A stretch of DNA of 64,000 nt from Casp-actino8 sp001510455 (GCA_027592035.1 JAQCIK010000009.1:1-64000), one strand, 5' to 3'. Counted from the first letter of the stretch, positions 54,581-63,792 are shown. Numbers and translations: made by a program. The notes: generated by a model from the sequence alone, not told the origin.

Positions 54581-54592
54581 ATTTCGTCGAAA

Positions 54593-56380
54593 TCAGAGGG
54601 TGGAAGCGAGGGAGTCGAGCTGGACGGTCAGCTTCGACGGCAGTTTCGGTCCGAACTGGGCGAAGTGCTCCCGGATCTGGGGAACCGCCTGTTTCCAGCC
54701 GTCGGTGTCGACGGCGAGGAGGGCCTTCAGATCGGCGCCATCGATGTCGAGACCCTTGGTGTCGAGTGCACCCTCGGTCGGTAGCAAGCCGATCGGAGTG
54801 CGCACCGCGTCCACGGAGCCGTCGACTCGCTCGAACACCCATTTCAGCACTCGACTGTTCTCGCCGAAGCCCGGCCACAAGAAGCGACCGTTCTCGTCGC
54901 GACGGAACCAGTTGACGAAGAAGATCTTCGGGAGCTTCGACGAATCGGATTTCGATCCGATCGCCAGCCAGTGAGCGAAGTAGTCGGCCATGTTGTAGCC
55001 GCAGAACGGAAGCATGGCCATGGGGTCGAAGCGGAGCTTGCCAACTGCGCCTTGCTGGGCCGCAGTGGTCTCCGAGGCCATGATCGAACCGAGGAACACG
55101 CCGTGATCCCAGTCGAAGGCTTCGGTCACGAGCGGCACGGTGCTGCGACGGCGACCGCCGAAGAGAATGGCCGAGATCGGCACACCCGCCGGATCCTGCC
55201 ATTCGGCGGCCATCGACGGACATTGCGATGCCGGGGCGGTGAATCGAGCGTTCGGGTGAGCGGCCGGCGTCTCGGTCTCGGGGGTCCAGGCGTTGCCCTT
55301 CCAGTCGGTGAGACGGGCCGGCTTGTCGGTCGTCATGTCTTCCCACCACACGTCGCCGTCGGGTGAGAGGGCGGTGTTGGTGAAGATGCAATTGCCCCAC
55401 AGGGTGTGCATCGCGTTGGCATTGGTGTCGTCGCCGGTTCCCGGGGCGACGCCGAAGAAACCCGCCTCGGGATTGATTGCGTACAGGCGACCGTCGTCAC
55501 CGAACTTCATCCAGCAAATGTCGTCACCGATGGTCTCGGCCTTCCAACCCGGGATGGTGGGAACCAACATGGCGAGGTTGGTCTTTCCACATGCCGACGG
55601 GAACGCAGCGGCGATGTACTTCGAGGCTCCCTCGGGGTTGGTGAGCTTCAGGATGAGCATGTGCTCGGCGAGCCAACCGTCGTCTCGGGCCATGACCGAC
55701 GCGATACGCAAGGCAAAGCACTTCTTGCCGAGGAGAGCGTTTCCGCCGTAGCCCGATCCGAACGACCAGATCTCACGGGTCTCGGGGAAGTGCACGATGT
55801 ACTTGTTGTCGGGGTTGCACGGCCAGGACGAATCCGACTGACCGTCGGTCAGAGGCGCACCCACCGAATGCAGACACGGGACCCAGTCGTTGTTGCCGAG
55901 GACGTCGAGCGCGCCTTGTCCCATTCGCGTCATGATGCGCATGCTCACAGCGACGTAGGCCGAGTCGGTGAGCTGCACGCCGATGTGAGCGATCGGGGAG
56001 CCGAGCGGCCCCATGCTGAAGGGAACGACGTACATGGTGCGACCGCGCATGGTGCCTTGGTAGAGCGAGGTGAGTTCGGCCCGCATTTCGGCCGGTTCGC
56101 GCCAGTTGTTGTTGGGGCCAGCGTCCTCTTCGCGAGACGAGCAGATGAACGTGCGATCCTCGACGCGGGCGACGTCACCCGGATCGGAGTGCGCCCAGTA
56201 GCTGTTGGGACGCTTGGCCTCGTCGAGTCGGGTGAACGTTCCGCTGTCGACGAGAAGCTGACACAGCCGGTCGTACTCTTCGGCCGAACCGTCACACCAG
56301 TAGATGTCGGACGGCTGGAGAATCGCTGCCCAGTCGTCGACCCACTTCTTCAAGCGCTCGTTCGAGGTGGTTCCGCTCAC
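54593..56380 (-). CDS. pckG: Phosphoenolpyruvate carboxykinase (GTP)
   Basis: A 595-residue GTP-type PEPCK: FPSACGKTNLAML (P-loop), GDDICWMKFGDDGRLYAINP, EAGFFGVAPGT and RVLKWVFERVDG. It converts oxaloacetate to PEP in gluconeogenesis, or the reverse in anaplerosis. GTG 56380 follows an AAGGAG ribosome site. The small cold-shock-like gene ends 60 bases upstream. Confidence 0.95.
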   Translation of the reverse strand: MSGTTSNERLKKWVDDWAAILQPSDIYWCDGSAEEYDRLCQLLVDSGTFTRLDEAKRPNSYWAHSDPGDVARVEDRTFICSSREEDAGPNNNWREPAEMRAELTSLYQGTMRGRTMYVVPFSMGPLGSPIAHIGVQLTDSAYVAVSMRIMTRMGQGALDVLGNNDWVPCLHSVGAPLTDGQSDSSWPCNPDNKYIVHFPETREIWSFGSGYGGNALLGKKCFALRIASVMARDDGWLAEHMLILKLTNPEGASKYIAAAFPSACGKTNLAMLVPTIPGWKAETIGDDICWMKFGDDGRLYAINPEAGFFGVAPGTGDDTNANAMHTLWGNCIFTNTALSPDGDVWWEDMTTDKPARLTDWKGNAWTPETETPAAHPNARFTAPASQCPSMAAEWQDPAGVPISAILFGGRRRSTVPLVTEAFDWDHGVFLGSIMASETTAAQQGAVGKLRFDPMAMLPFCGYNMADYFAHWLAIGSKSDSSKLPKIFFVNWFRRDENGRFLWPGFGENSRVLKWVFERVDGSVDAVRTPIGLLPTEGALDTKGLDIDGADLKALLAVDTDGWKQAVPQIREHFAQFGPKLPSKLTVQLDSLASTL

Positions 56381-56440
56381 TGTCGTCTCCTTGGGGGTGA
56401 GTGACGAATCGGTTGTGGTGACGCCGAAGCGTCGGGGCGG

Positions 56441-56662
56441 TCAGACGCCCGGAGTGCCCATGTCGACTTCGGATCCGAGACGCAAGTGCGTCGCGCAGCC
56501 GGAGTCGTCGAGATCGAAGATGACTCGCTGACCGGGACGCAGCATCCGAAAGATGCTCCCGTTCAGCGCGTCGGCGGCCAGTTCGTGTTCGCTGAGATCG
56601 GCATCGGACAGCACGAGGCCAGTTCCCGTTCCCGGGTCGTAGGCCTTGACGACTCCCTGCAT
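56441..56662 (-). CDS. Small cold-shock-like protein downstream of rpmB
   Basis: A 73-residue protein beginning MQGVVKAYDPGTGTGLVLSD and ending GQRVIFDLDDSG...GTPGV. The opening and the GQRVIF strand resemble the five-stranded barrel of cold-shock proteins, but aromatic RNA-binding motifs are weak. It starts eight bases after the rpmB stop, so it should be co-transcribed with L28. An RNA-binding role is an inference. Confidence 0.72.
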   Translation of the reverse strand: MQGVVKAYDPGTGTGLVLSDADLSEHELAADALNGSIFRMLRPGQRVIFDLDDSGCATHLRLGSEVDMGTPGV

Positions 56663-56670
56663 GCCGCGGC

Positions 56671-56880
56671 TCAGTTGCTCGCCGTGGTGCGGCCGACCTT
56701 GGTGATCTTGCCGGCGCGAATGCAGGACGTGCAGACGTTCACACGCTTGGTCGAACCGTTCACCAGAGCGCGAACACGCTGGATGTTCGGGTTCCAACGA
56801 CGCTTGGTCCGCACATGCGAGTGCGACACCGACATACCCCACGAGGGACGCTTTCCGCACACTTCACATACTGATGCCAT
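56671..56880 (-). CDS. rpmB: Ribosomal protein L28, zinc-binding form
   Basis: A 69-residue L28 with SVCEVCGKRPSWGMSVSHS and VNVCTSCIRAGKI. Two CxxC pairs (C+ form) indicate zinc binding; many high-GC actinobacteria also encode a Cys-less copy used under zinc starvation. The ATG at 56880 follows AGTGAG. The leader carries a GGGCCC hairpin. Confidence 0.95.
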   Translation of the reverse strand: MASVCEVCGKRPSWGMSVSHSHVRTKRRWNPNIQRVRALVNGSTKRVNVCTSCIRAGKITKVGRTTASN

Positions 56881-56896
56881 GATCGATCTCACTTTC

Positions 56897-56914
56897 GGGC
56901 CCGAGGCGGGGCCC
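56897..56914 (-). promoter_or_regulatory. GGGCCC hairpin in the rpmB leader
   Basis: Two GGGCCC blocks separated by six bases form a 6-bp stem between the candidate promoter and the rpmB ribosome site. It could be an L28 feedback element or fortuitous. Confidence 0.3.
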
Positions 56915-56927
56915 TGACAGCAGAAGA

Positions 56928-56957
56928 ATGCTACCGGGGGTCGTTCGGCCACCCCAA
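56928..56957 (-). promoter_or_regulatory. Candidate rpmB promoter
   Basis: On the minus strand TTGGGG (56957-56952) and TAGCAT (56933-56928) are 18 bases apart, giving a -35/-10 pair with a ~40-base leader. Confidence 0.5.
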
Positions 56958-57010
56958 GTGATGCGGGTGATGAGAGCGATCACAAACAGCGATGACCAGG
57001 CCGGGAGGGG

Positions 57011-57016
57011 TACCAT
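57011..57016 (+). promoter_or_regulatory. -10-like box of the DAK2-recG unit
   Basis: TACCAT, six bases before the GTG at 57023. Confidence 0.5.
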
Positions 57017-57022
57017 CGGGGC

Positions 57023-58735
57023 GTGACTGCGCCCGTGCTGGCACCCGACGAGCCGTCCGAGCGGTTCGATGCCGATCGTCTCCGTCGGACGGTCGTCACA
57101 TTCCGAGACGCCGTCAAAGCCCATGCCCCGCGCATCAATCGCCTGAACGTCTATCCCGTTCCGGACGGGGACACCGGAACCAACATGGCCCGCACTCTCG
57201 ATGCCGTGGTGGCCGAGCTCGAAGCAGCCGACGAGGGGATCGAGCCGACGTGTCAGGCGATCTCGCATGGTTCGTTGATGGGAGCCCGAGGGAACTCGGG
57301 CGTGATCCTCAGCCAGATTCTGAGAGGACTCTCCGGACGACTGTCGAAAGCGGCGTCCCACACGGCGACCGAGGTGGCCGAGGCGCTGTCGGCGGCGTCG
57401 ACATCGGCGTACCAGGCGGTCGTGAAGCCGATCGAGGGGACGATCCTCACCGTGGTGCGTGAAGCTTCCGATGCCGCGCGTCAGGCGGCCGCCGAGGGGT
57501 CGGGACTGGCCGTCGTTCTCCGCGCGGCACGAGACGCCGGACGAAGCGCACTCGATCGCACTCCCGAGATGTTGCCGGTACTGAAGGACGCCGGAGTCGT
57601 CGACGCCGGTGGCGCAGGCTTCCTGCTTCTGCTCGACGCCGCGCTCAACGTGGTCGATGGCGAACCCATTCCGACTCCCGAGAATTCGATCGGTGGTGAT
57701 GCGACCGACCTGCCGAGCTTCGATGTGTCGTCGCTGTCGTCTCCCGACGCCCACGACGAGGTCTCGGTCGCCGATCTTCGCTACGAGGTGATGTATTTCT
57801 TGCATCTCGACGACGAGCGCATCGGCGAGTTCAAGAGCGACTGGGCCGAAATCGGAGATTCCATCGTCGTGGTGGGTGGCGACGGGCTCTGGAACTGTCA
57901 TGTCCACACGAACGACATCGGAGCCGCGATCGAGGTGGCAATCGACCTCGGTGGTCGCCCGAAGCAGATCCGTGTCACCGACCTCTTCGAGGAAGTCGCC
58001 GAGCGTCACGCATCGCATGGCTCGCACGACGATTCGGGTGTCGGTGCCGAAGCCCGTTGGTCCGGGCTTCCCCGAGTCACGACTGCGGTCGTCGCCGTCT
58101 GCAGTGGAAGTGGGCTCGAAGAACTCTTCGGTCAACTCGGTGTTCAAGGCATCGTGACGGGCGGTCAGACTCTCAATCCGTCGACAGCCGAACTTCTCGA
58201 CGCGGTCACCCGTGTGAATGCCGACGAAGTGATCGTTCTGCCGAACAACAAGAACATCATTCCGGTGGCCGAGCAGCTCGATGCCCTCACTGCCAAGACC
58301 GTTCACGTCGTGGCGACCCGTTCGATGCCCGAAGCCCTTGCGGCCCTGGTCGTCTACGACCCCGAGGCAGCGGCCGAGGTCAATGCGGCGTCGATGTCGT
58401 CGGCCATTGGCGCGATGATCACCGGTGACGTGACGAAGGCGGTCCGCGATTCGGCCAGTGACGCCGGACCGGTCAGGGTCGGTGACTGGATCGGGCTCGT
58501 TCGTGGTGAGGGAATCGTCACCGTTTCCGGCACGCCCGATGGAGCGGCGATCGGTCTGCTCCAGACCATCGTGACCGACGAGCGTGAGATCGTGACGATC
58601 ATCGAAGGCGCCGACGCGACGTCGTCGGCGACCGAGGCGATCGTTTCTTGGCTCGCCGGCGAGCGCCCAGAGGTGCAGGTCGAATGTCACCGTGGTGGGC
58701 AGCCGTTGTATCCCTATCTCTTCGGCGTCGAGTGA
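57023..58735 (+). CDS. DAK2/DegV-associated kinase-like protein (FakA type)
   Basis: A 570-residue protein: N-terminal DhaL/DAK2 domain (NVYPVPDGDTGTNM, GARGNSGVILSQIL, DAGGAGFLLLLDA), a middle domain with the CHVHTND metal motif, and a C-terminal DegV-like helper domain. FakA kinases phosphorylate fatty acids bound to FakB (DegV) proteins. No DegV gene is adjacent. The stop overlaps the recG start (GTGA), a gene order common in Gram-positive bacteria. Confidence 0.88.
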   Translation: MTAPVLAPDEPSERFDADRLRRTVVTFRDAVKAHAPRINRLNVYPVPDGDTGTNMARTLDAVVAELEAADEGIEPTCQAISHGSLMGARGNSGVILSQILRGLSGRLSKAASHTATEVAEALSAASTSAYQAVVKPIEGTILTVVREASDAARQAAAEGSGLAVVLRAARDAGRSALDRTPEMLPVLKDAGVVDAGGAGFLLLLDAALNVVDGEPIPTPENSIGGDATDLPSFDVSSLSSPDAHDEVSVADLRYEVMYFLHLDDERIGEFKSDWAEIGDSIVVVGGDGLWNCHVHTNDIGAAIEVAIDLGGRPKQIRVTDLFEEVAERHASHGSHDDSGVGAEARWSGLPRVTTAVVAVCSGSGLEELFGQLGVQGIVTGGQTLNPSTAELLDAVTRVNADEVIVLPNNKNIIPVAEQLDALTAKTVHVVATRSMPEALAALVVYDPEAAAEVNAASMSSAIGAMITGDVTKAVRDSASDAGPVRVGDWIGLVRGEGIVTVSGTPDGAAIGLLQTIVTDEREIVTIIEGADATSSATEAIVSWLAGERPEVQVECHRGGQPLYPYLFGVE

Positions 58736-60888
58736 CCGAACGACCGATCACGTCCCGAGAATTGTCGGAGATGCCGCTCTCGCGGTTGAAGGCGGTCGGG
58801 AGCGGAAAGAGACTGGAGAACTTCGCCAAGTTCGGTATCGAGGATCTGCTGGAACTCCTGTCGCACTATCCGCGACGGTGGATCGACCGAACACGTGAAG
58901 CGACGGTGGGTGATCTGGCCGAAGGTCTCGACGCCCTCGTGGTCGGCGAGATCGTCCGGGTGAACTCGACTCCCCGTGGTCGTGGGCCGTCGCGTGTGAA
59001 CGTGACCCTCGCCGACGACACCGGAACCCTGAAGATCGTCTTCTTCAATCAGTCGTGGCGCGAGAAGCAACTGGCCGTCGGGTCCCTCGTTGCGGTCCAC
59101 GGACGAGTGTCGTCGTTTCGCAACGACCTTCAGATGGCCAACCCGACCGTCGACGTTCTCGGAGATCCGGGGGAGCGGCCCCGTCCCATCGTCGCCGTGT
59201 ATCCACAGAGCGAGAAGATCGACCTGCCGTCGTGGGTCGTGCGGCGGGCGATCGAGGAGACGTTGTCACGGAGTCGTTCACGAGGAATCGCCGATCCGTT
59301 GCCCGAGTCCTTACGTCATGAACACTCGCTCGTCTCACGACGTGAGGCACTGGAAGGAATCCATCTTCCGGAATCCTTCGCCGCCAAGGAGATGGCGCGC
59401 CGTCGACTGGCGTTCGACGAACTGCTTCGCGTCCAACTGGTCCTCATCATGCGCAAGCGGGCGATCGAGCGGGAGTCCATCGGAGTTCGTCACGTGGTCG
59501 ATGGTCCGTTGGTTCGACGATTCCTCGAGCATGTTCCGTACTCGCTCACCGGCGCTCAACGACGAGTGATCGGAGAGATCGATGCCGATCTGGGTTCACC
59601 GACTCCGATGCACCGTCTGCTCCAAGGTGATGTCGGTGCGGGCAAGACGTTGGTCGCCGTCGCAGCGATGTTGACTGCCGTCGACGGCGGCCATCAAGGT
59701 GCACTCATGGCGCCCACCGAAGTGCTGGCGGAGCAGCACGCGGCGGGGGTGTCGTCCTTGCTCGATGGCCTGCTCGTTCCGGAAGTCGAGAGCCTGTTCG
59801 GGGAGCGTCCGGTGCGCGTCGAACTTCTCACCAATTCGGTCACGGGGGAGCGCCGTCGAAGCGTTCTGGCCGGCCTCGCTGACGGCTCGGTCGATCTGGT
59901 GATCGGCACCCATGCCCTCATTCAGGAGTCGGTCGAATTCCACAGTCTCGGTGTGGTGGTGGTCGACGAGCAGCACCGATTCGGAGTCGAGCAGAGAGCG
60001 GCCCTTCGTGACAAGGGTGATCGGGGCGCGGTCCCCGATGTGCTGGTGATGACCGCCACGCCGATTCCACGCACGGCGGCCATGACCGTGTACGGCGATC
60101 TCGACGTGAGCATCCTCGACGAGAAGCCTCCCGGACGAACGCCCATCGTCACTCGTCATGCAGTGTCCGGTGTCGACGAGTCGCAGGTGTGGGACGACGT
60201 TCGATCGCGGATCGCCGAGGGTCGTCAGGCCTACGTCGTCTGTCCACTGATCGAAGAAAGCGAGAAACTCGAAGTGGCGTCGGCCGAGGAGACGCTCGAG
60301 CGTCTGGCGGCCGGCGAACTGTCGGGAGTGCGCCTCGGTCTGCTGCACGGTCGAATGTCGTCGGCTGACAAGGACGAAGTGATGGGTCACTTCCGAGATG
60401 GCGACGTCGACGTGCTCGTCGCCACCACCGTGATCGAAGTGGGTGTCGACGTTCCCAACGCCACGGTGATGGTGATTCTCGACGCCGATCGATTCGGAAT
60501 CGCCCAGCTGCATCAGTTGCGTGGACGAGTCGGCCGTGGGCGCCACGAATCGAGCTGCTGGCTCGTGACGTCGGCCGATGACGACGCGCTGATCTCCGAG
60601 GTCAGCCCGCGTATCGAGGCACTCGTCGAATCGGATGACGGTTTCCTTCTCGCCGAGGTCGACCTCGAGTTGCGCGGAGAGGGCACACTCATGAACAAGG
60701 AGCAAAAGGGCAGGAGCGATCTCCGCCTGGCCTCTTTGCGGCGAGATCGTGAACTCGTCGAGATGGCTCGCACGGTGGCTCAGACGATCGTGGATGCGGA
60801 CGAGTTCCTCGAGAGCCATCCCGATCTTCGGGACGAGATCGAACTCTTCCTCAGTCCCGAGGACGAAGAGTTCCTCTTCAAGAGCTGA
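58732..60888 (+). CDS. recG: ATP-dependent DNA helicase RecG
   Basis: A 718-residue RecG: N-terminal wedge/OB part (LKIVFFNQSW), Walker A GDVGAGKT (~299-306), DEQHRFGV (~410), TATPIPRT, VATTVIEVGVDVPNAT and QLHQLRGRVGRG. It remodels stalled replication forks and Holliday junctions. The start is GTG 58732 overlapping the DAK2 stop; the frame upstream is not coding. Confidence 0.93.
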   Translation: MTERPITSRELSEMPLSRLKAVGSGKRLENFAKFGIEDLLELLSHYPRRWIDRTREATVGDLAEGLDALVVGEIVRVNSTPRGRGPSRVNVTLADDTGTLKIVFFNQSWREKQLAVGSLVAVHGRVSSFRNDLQMANPTVDVLGDPGERPRPIVAVYPQSEKIDLPSWVVRRAIEETLSRSRSRGIADPLPESLRHEHSLVSRREALEGIHLPESFAAKEMARRRLAFDELLRVQLVLIMRKRAIERESIGVRHVVDGPLVRRFLEHVPYSLTGAQRRVIGEIDADLGSPTPMHRLLQGDVGAGKTLVAVAAMLTAVDGGHQGALMAPTEVLAEQHAAGVSSLLDGLLVPEVESLFGERPVRVELLTNSVTGERRRSVLAGLADGSVDLVIGTHALIQESVEFHSLGVVVVDEQHRFGVEQRAALRDKGDRGAVPDVLVMTATPIPRTAAMTVYGDLDVSILDEKPPGRTPIVTRHAVSGVDESQVWDDVRSRIAEGRQAYVVCPLIEESEKLEVASAEETLERLAAGELSGVRLGLLHGRMSSADKDEVMGHFRDGDVDVLVATTVIEVGVDVPNATVMVILDADRFGIAQLHQLRGRVGRGRHESSCWLVTSADDDALISEVSPRIEALVESDDGFLLAEVDLELRGEGTLMNKEQKGRSDLRLASLRRDRELVEMARTVAQTIVDADEFLESHPDLRDEIELFLSPEDEEFLFKS

Positions 60889-60912
60889 GAGCCCGTGTCC
60901 CGGGTGCAGGAC

Positions 60913-60918
60913 TAGTCT
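60913..60918 (+). promoter_or_regulatory. -10-like box of the DUF2079 gene
   Basis: TAGTCT, seven bases before the ATG at 60926. Confidence 0.45.
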
Positions 60919-60925
60919 CCGCGTG

Positions 60926-62464
60926 ATGCTCGTGCTGCGGTCCCTCGGGGAACGAACAGGCCAACGCTTGCGTTGTGTGCATTCGGCGGCGTGGTTGAGT
61001 TTCGTCGGCGCGATCGTCTTCGCCGTCGTGTTCGGCCGTCTCGGAGTCGCTCACCATCGCAACTTCGGGACTTGGGCGTACGACATGGGGATCTACGACC
61101 AAGGTTTCTGGCTCGTGTCCCGGGGCGGTCAGAGCTTCGTGACCGTTCGCGGACTCGAGTTCTGGGGTCATCACGTCAACGTGGTGGCCTTCCTCTTCGC
61201 CCCCTTTTATTGGTTGGGTGCCGGACCCTCGTTCCTCTATGTCGTGCAGGCCTCGGTGATGGGTCTCGGAGCGATCCCGGTGTACTTGCTCGCGCGAGAT
61301 GGATTTCGGTCGTCGTGGATGGGTCTGGTCTTCGCAATCGTCTTTTTGACCTACGCACCGGTTCAGTGGATCGTCTGGGCCAACTTCCACCCCGAAGCCC
61401 TCGTCGTCACGCCTTTCCTCGCGGCGTGGTGGTGTGCTCGAACTCGTCGCTGGAAGTGGTTCGCGCTCTTCGTCCTCCTGGCGCTGTCGATGCGCGAGGA
61501 CGCGGCTCTGGCCGTCTTCATGCTGGGTGTGGTCATGGCGGCCCCTCACCTGAAAGACGTCGTTCACGCGCTGCGATCGAAATCTTGGGAACCGATATCC
61601 GGCCATCGTGGCGAGACGTTGCGAGCGAGTGTGTACACACTCCTCGCCGGTGTCACGTGGTACGTGATCTGCACTCGATTCGTCATTCCGCACTTCAATC
61701 GGGGCGACGAGCCTTTCTACGTGTCGGCGTATTACGGGAACTACGGGGACACGACGACTCAGGTGATCGGTGAGATTCTCCGTCACCCTCAGCGGGTGAT
61801 CTCGGACGCGACCCAACCCGATCGAGTCCGCTTCTACCGCGATCTGCTGCTTCCGCTCGGCCTCACCCCTTTGTTGGCTCCTCTCCAACTCCTCGTGGCG
61901 GCTCCGCAGATGCTGGCGAGTGTGATCGGCACCAGTCCGTACGCCCGTCAGATCCGCTGGCAGTACACGTCGGTGATGATCGCGCCCTTGATGGTGGCGG
62001 CCATCGATGGCGCTCGGTTGATCTGGCGGTCTCGTCGTCTGCGCGGCTGGCTCGTCGTCGTCCTGCTCGTGTCGTCGTTCGTCAGCAACCTTGCGTGGTC
62101 CAATTCTCCGTGGTCCGACAATTCGTACGTCTGGGCCAAACATTCGCCACGGGTCGACGTTCTTCGGCGGGCCGTCGAGTTGGTTCCCGACGACGCGTCG
62201 GTGACGGCGACGTACACCATCGTTCCGCAGCTCTCTCGCCGTGAGCAGATCTACGACTGGCCGAATCCATGGGTCGAGTCCTATTGGGGCGTCGACGACG
62301 GTCACCGTCTCCCGTCACCCGATGCGATCGAATGGGTGGTCATCGATCGGAATCACGTGAGTGTCGAGCACTTACCGATTCTCGACGAGATCACTGGCGG
62401 TGGTGACTTCGACGTTCTTCTCGACGAGTCGGGAGTCGTGGTGGCTCGACGAATCGAGGGCTGA
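60926..62464 (+). CDS. DUF2079 multi-pass membrane protein
   Basis: A 512-residue protein with about ten membrane helices. The opening (HHRNFGTWAYDMGIYDQGFWLVS) and EFWGHHVNVVAFLFAPFYW match the DUF2079 family, which looks like a GT-C-type glycosyltransferase scaffold. The substrate is unknown. The ATG at 60926 is preferred; GTG 60923 is adjacent. It is convergent with the zinc-ribbon gene. Confidence 0.85.
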   Translation: MLVLRSLGERTGQRLRCVHSAAWLSFVGAIVFAVVFGRLGVAHHRNFGTWAYDMGIYDQGFWLVSRGGQSFVTVRGLEFWGHHVNVVAFLFAPFYWLGAGPSFLYVVQASVMGLGAIPVYLLARDGFRSSWMGLVFAIVFLTYAPVQWIVWANFHPEALVVTPFLAAWWCARTRRWKWFALFVLLALSMREDAALAVFMLGVVMAAPHLKDVVHALRSKSWEPISGHRGETLRASVYTLLAGVTWYVICTRFVIPHFNRGDEPFYVSAYYGNYGDTTTQVIGEILRHPQRVISDATQPDRVRFYRDLLLPLGLTPLLAPLQLLVAAPQMLASVIGTSPYARQIRWQYTSVMIAPLMVAAIDGARLIWRSRRLRGWLVVVLLVSSFVSNLAWSNSPWSDNSYVWAKHSPRVDVLRRAVELVPDDASVTATYTIVPQLSRREQIYDWPNPWVESYWGVDDGHRLPSPDAIEWVVIDRNHVSVEHLPILDEITGGGDFDVLLDESGVVVARRIEG

Positions 62465-62475
62465 CGTCCGTGTCG

Positions 62476-62652
62476 TCATTCGTCGACTGCGGGTAGCTCC
62501 AGATCCCATCGATCGAGGCAGTCCTGACAGCGGTAGGCGACCACGTCGCCGGCGAGCCACGAGCCGTCCTCACGAGGATGGGTGAGCAGGAAGCAGCGGC
62601 CACCGCAATCGACACAGACGATTTCCGTCTCGGGAGGGATCGCCGATGTCAT
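62476..62652 (-). CDS. Small zinc-ribbon protein (58 aa)
   Basis: A 58-residue frame with two CxxC pairs, CVDC (13-16) and CQDC (42-45), in a protein with an acidic C-terminal end (LELPAVDE). The spacing fits a single zinc ribbon. GGCAGACT places a leaderless box six bases before the ATG. It is divergent from rsmD with 45 bases between starts. Function unknown; a nucleic-acid or protein adaptor is possible. Confidence 0.75.
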   Translation of the reverse strand: MTSAIPPETEIVCVDCGGRCFLLTHPREDGSWLAGDVVAYRCQDCLDRWDLELPAVDE

Positions 62653-62658
62653 GTAGCG

Positions 62659-62664
62659 AGTCTG
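62659..62664 (-). promoter_or_regulatory. CAGACT box of the zinc-ribbon gene
   Basis: CAGACT on the minus strand, six bases before the ATG at 62652. Confidence 0.45.
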
Positions 62665-62685
62665 CCAGTCGCAACGCCGCCTCCC

Positions 62686-62691
62686 TAGGCT
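62686..62691 (+). promoter_or_regulatory. -10-like box of rsmD
   Basis: TAGGCT, six bases before the ATG at 62698. Confidence 0.5.
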
Positions 62692-62697
62692 GACCTC

Positions 62698-63237
62698 ATG
62701 CGAGTGGTTGCGGGAACGCTTCGCGGACGACCGATCGTGGCACCGGCGGGCTCGGCGACTCGACCCACCACTGATCGCGTTCGAGAGGCCATGTTCAACG
62801 CTCTCGAGAGCATCGGGGCGATCGAAGACGCATCGGTGATCGATTTGTTCGCCGGTAGTGGCGCGCTCGGTATCGAAGCGTTGTCGCGGGGTGCGCGCCG
62901 ATGCACCTTCGTCGAAAGGGACCGTGATGCCTTGCGATCGATTCGCACCAATCTCGAGAAGCTCGGTCTGGAGGATCGAACGTCGGTGTCGACGGGTGAC
63001 GTTCTCTCCTCGATCGGCGCCTTTCGAGGCATCGATCTGGTTCTGGTCGATCCTCCCTACGGTTTCGAGGCATGGTCCCGTCTGCTCGATGCCGTCGTGG
63101 CGGTGATCAACCCCGATGCCATCGTCGTCCTGGAGAGTGATCGAGCCGTCGAACTACCGATGGGCTGGGAGGAAGTCCGGGCCAAGCGGTACGGACGCAC
63201 CTGGGTGACCTTCGTGCGGCGCGTTCTCGAGGCGTGA
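62698..63237 (+). CDS. rsmD: 16S rRNA (guanine966-N2)-methyltransferase RsmD
   Basis: A 179-residue SAM methyltransferase: MRVVAGTLRGRPIVAP at the N-terminus, DLFAGSGALGIEALSRGA (SAM) and LVLVDPPYGF (catalytic). It methylates G966 of 16S rRNA. The order rsmD-coaD-septum-like gene is a common actinobacterial arrangement. Confidence 0.93.
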   Translation: MRVVAGTLRGRPIVAPAGSATRPTTDRVREAMFNALESIGAIEDASVIDLFAGSGALGIEALSRGARRCTFVERDRDALRSIRTNLEKLGLEDRTSVSTGDVLSSIGAFRGIDLVLVDPPYGFEAWSRLLDAVVAVINPDAIVVLESDRAVELPMGWEEVRAKRYGRTWVTFVRRVLEA

Positions 63238-63257
63238 AACCGGTACCTTGAGTTGGT

Positions 63258-63770
63258 ATGGCCGGTTCACCGTCCCTCGTCGCCCTCTATCCAGGGAGTT
63301 TCGACCCGTTTCACGTGGGTCATCTCGACGTGGTCGAGCAGGCTCTCGAACTCTTCGGTTCGGTGATCGTGGCCGCGATGCACAATCCCGGCAAACCCTC
63401 CGGAAGCATCGATCTCGCTGACCGTGTCCGACTGATCGAGGTGAGTACTTCTCATCTGGCCGGAGTGCGGGTCGAGGCCTGTCCTGGGTTGGCGGTCGAT
63501 GCCGCACGCGACTTGGGCGCCGACTTCATCGTCAAAGGACTGCGGTCGGCGGCCGACTTCGATGTCGAGCAGCAGATGGCCGACACCAACCACTCGGTGT
63601 CCGGAGTCCGGACGGTGTTCGTGCCGGCGAAGCCGGACGTGTCGTTCGTGAGCAGTCGGTTCATTCGAGAAATCGGCTCTCACGGTGGGCGAATCGAGCA
63701 CATGTTGCCTGCCCCGATCGCCGACGAAGTGGCGACTATCCTTCGACAGCGATCGGATCGTCGAGCGTGA
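63258..63770 (+). CDS. coaD: Phosphopantetheine adenylyltransferase
   Basis: A 170-residue nucleotidyltransferase with YPGSFDPFHVGH (His19 and His22 of the nucleotide site) and VSSRFIREI near the C-terminus. It makes dephospho-CoA from pantetheine phosphate in CoA synthesis. It starts 20 bases after rsmD, with TACCTT eight bases before the ATG, so a promoter of its own is possible. Confidence 0.95.
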   Translation: MAGSPSLVALYPGSFDPFHVGHLDVVEQALELFGSVIVAAMHNPGKPSGSIDLADRVRLIEVSTSHLAGVRVEACPGLAVDAARDLGADFIVKGLRSAADFDVEQQMADTNHSVSGVRTVFVPAKPDVSFVSSRFIREIGSHGGRIEHMLPAPIADEVATILRQRSDRRA

Positions 63771-63792
63771 CGATGAGTGAGAGGGTCTCCCG

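Noticed and set aside
56864..58690. 608-residue frame antisense to the DAK2 gene
   Set aside because: Mirrors the DAK2 coding frame, Arg/Gly/Asp-rich, no domain; only the small part at its left edge overlaps the true rpmB gene in another frame.
60878..62305. 475-residue frame antisense to the DUF2079 gene
   Set aside because: Highly charged composition with no motif; the sense frame has clear membrane helices.
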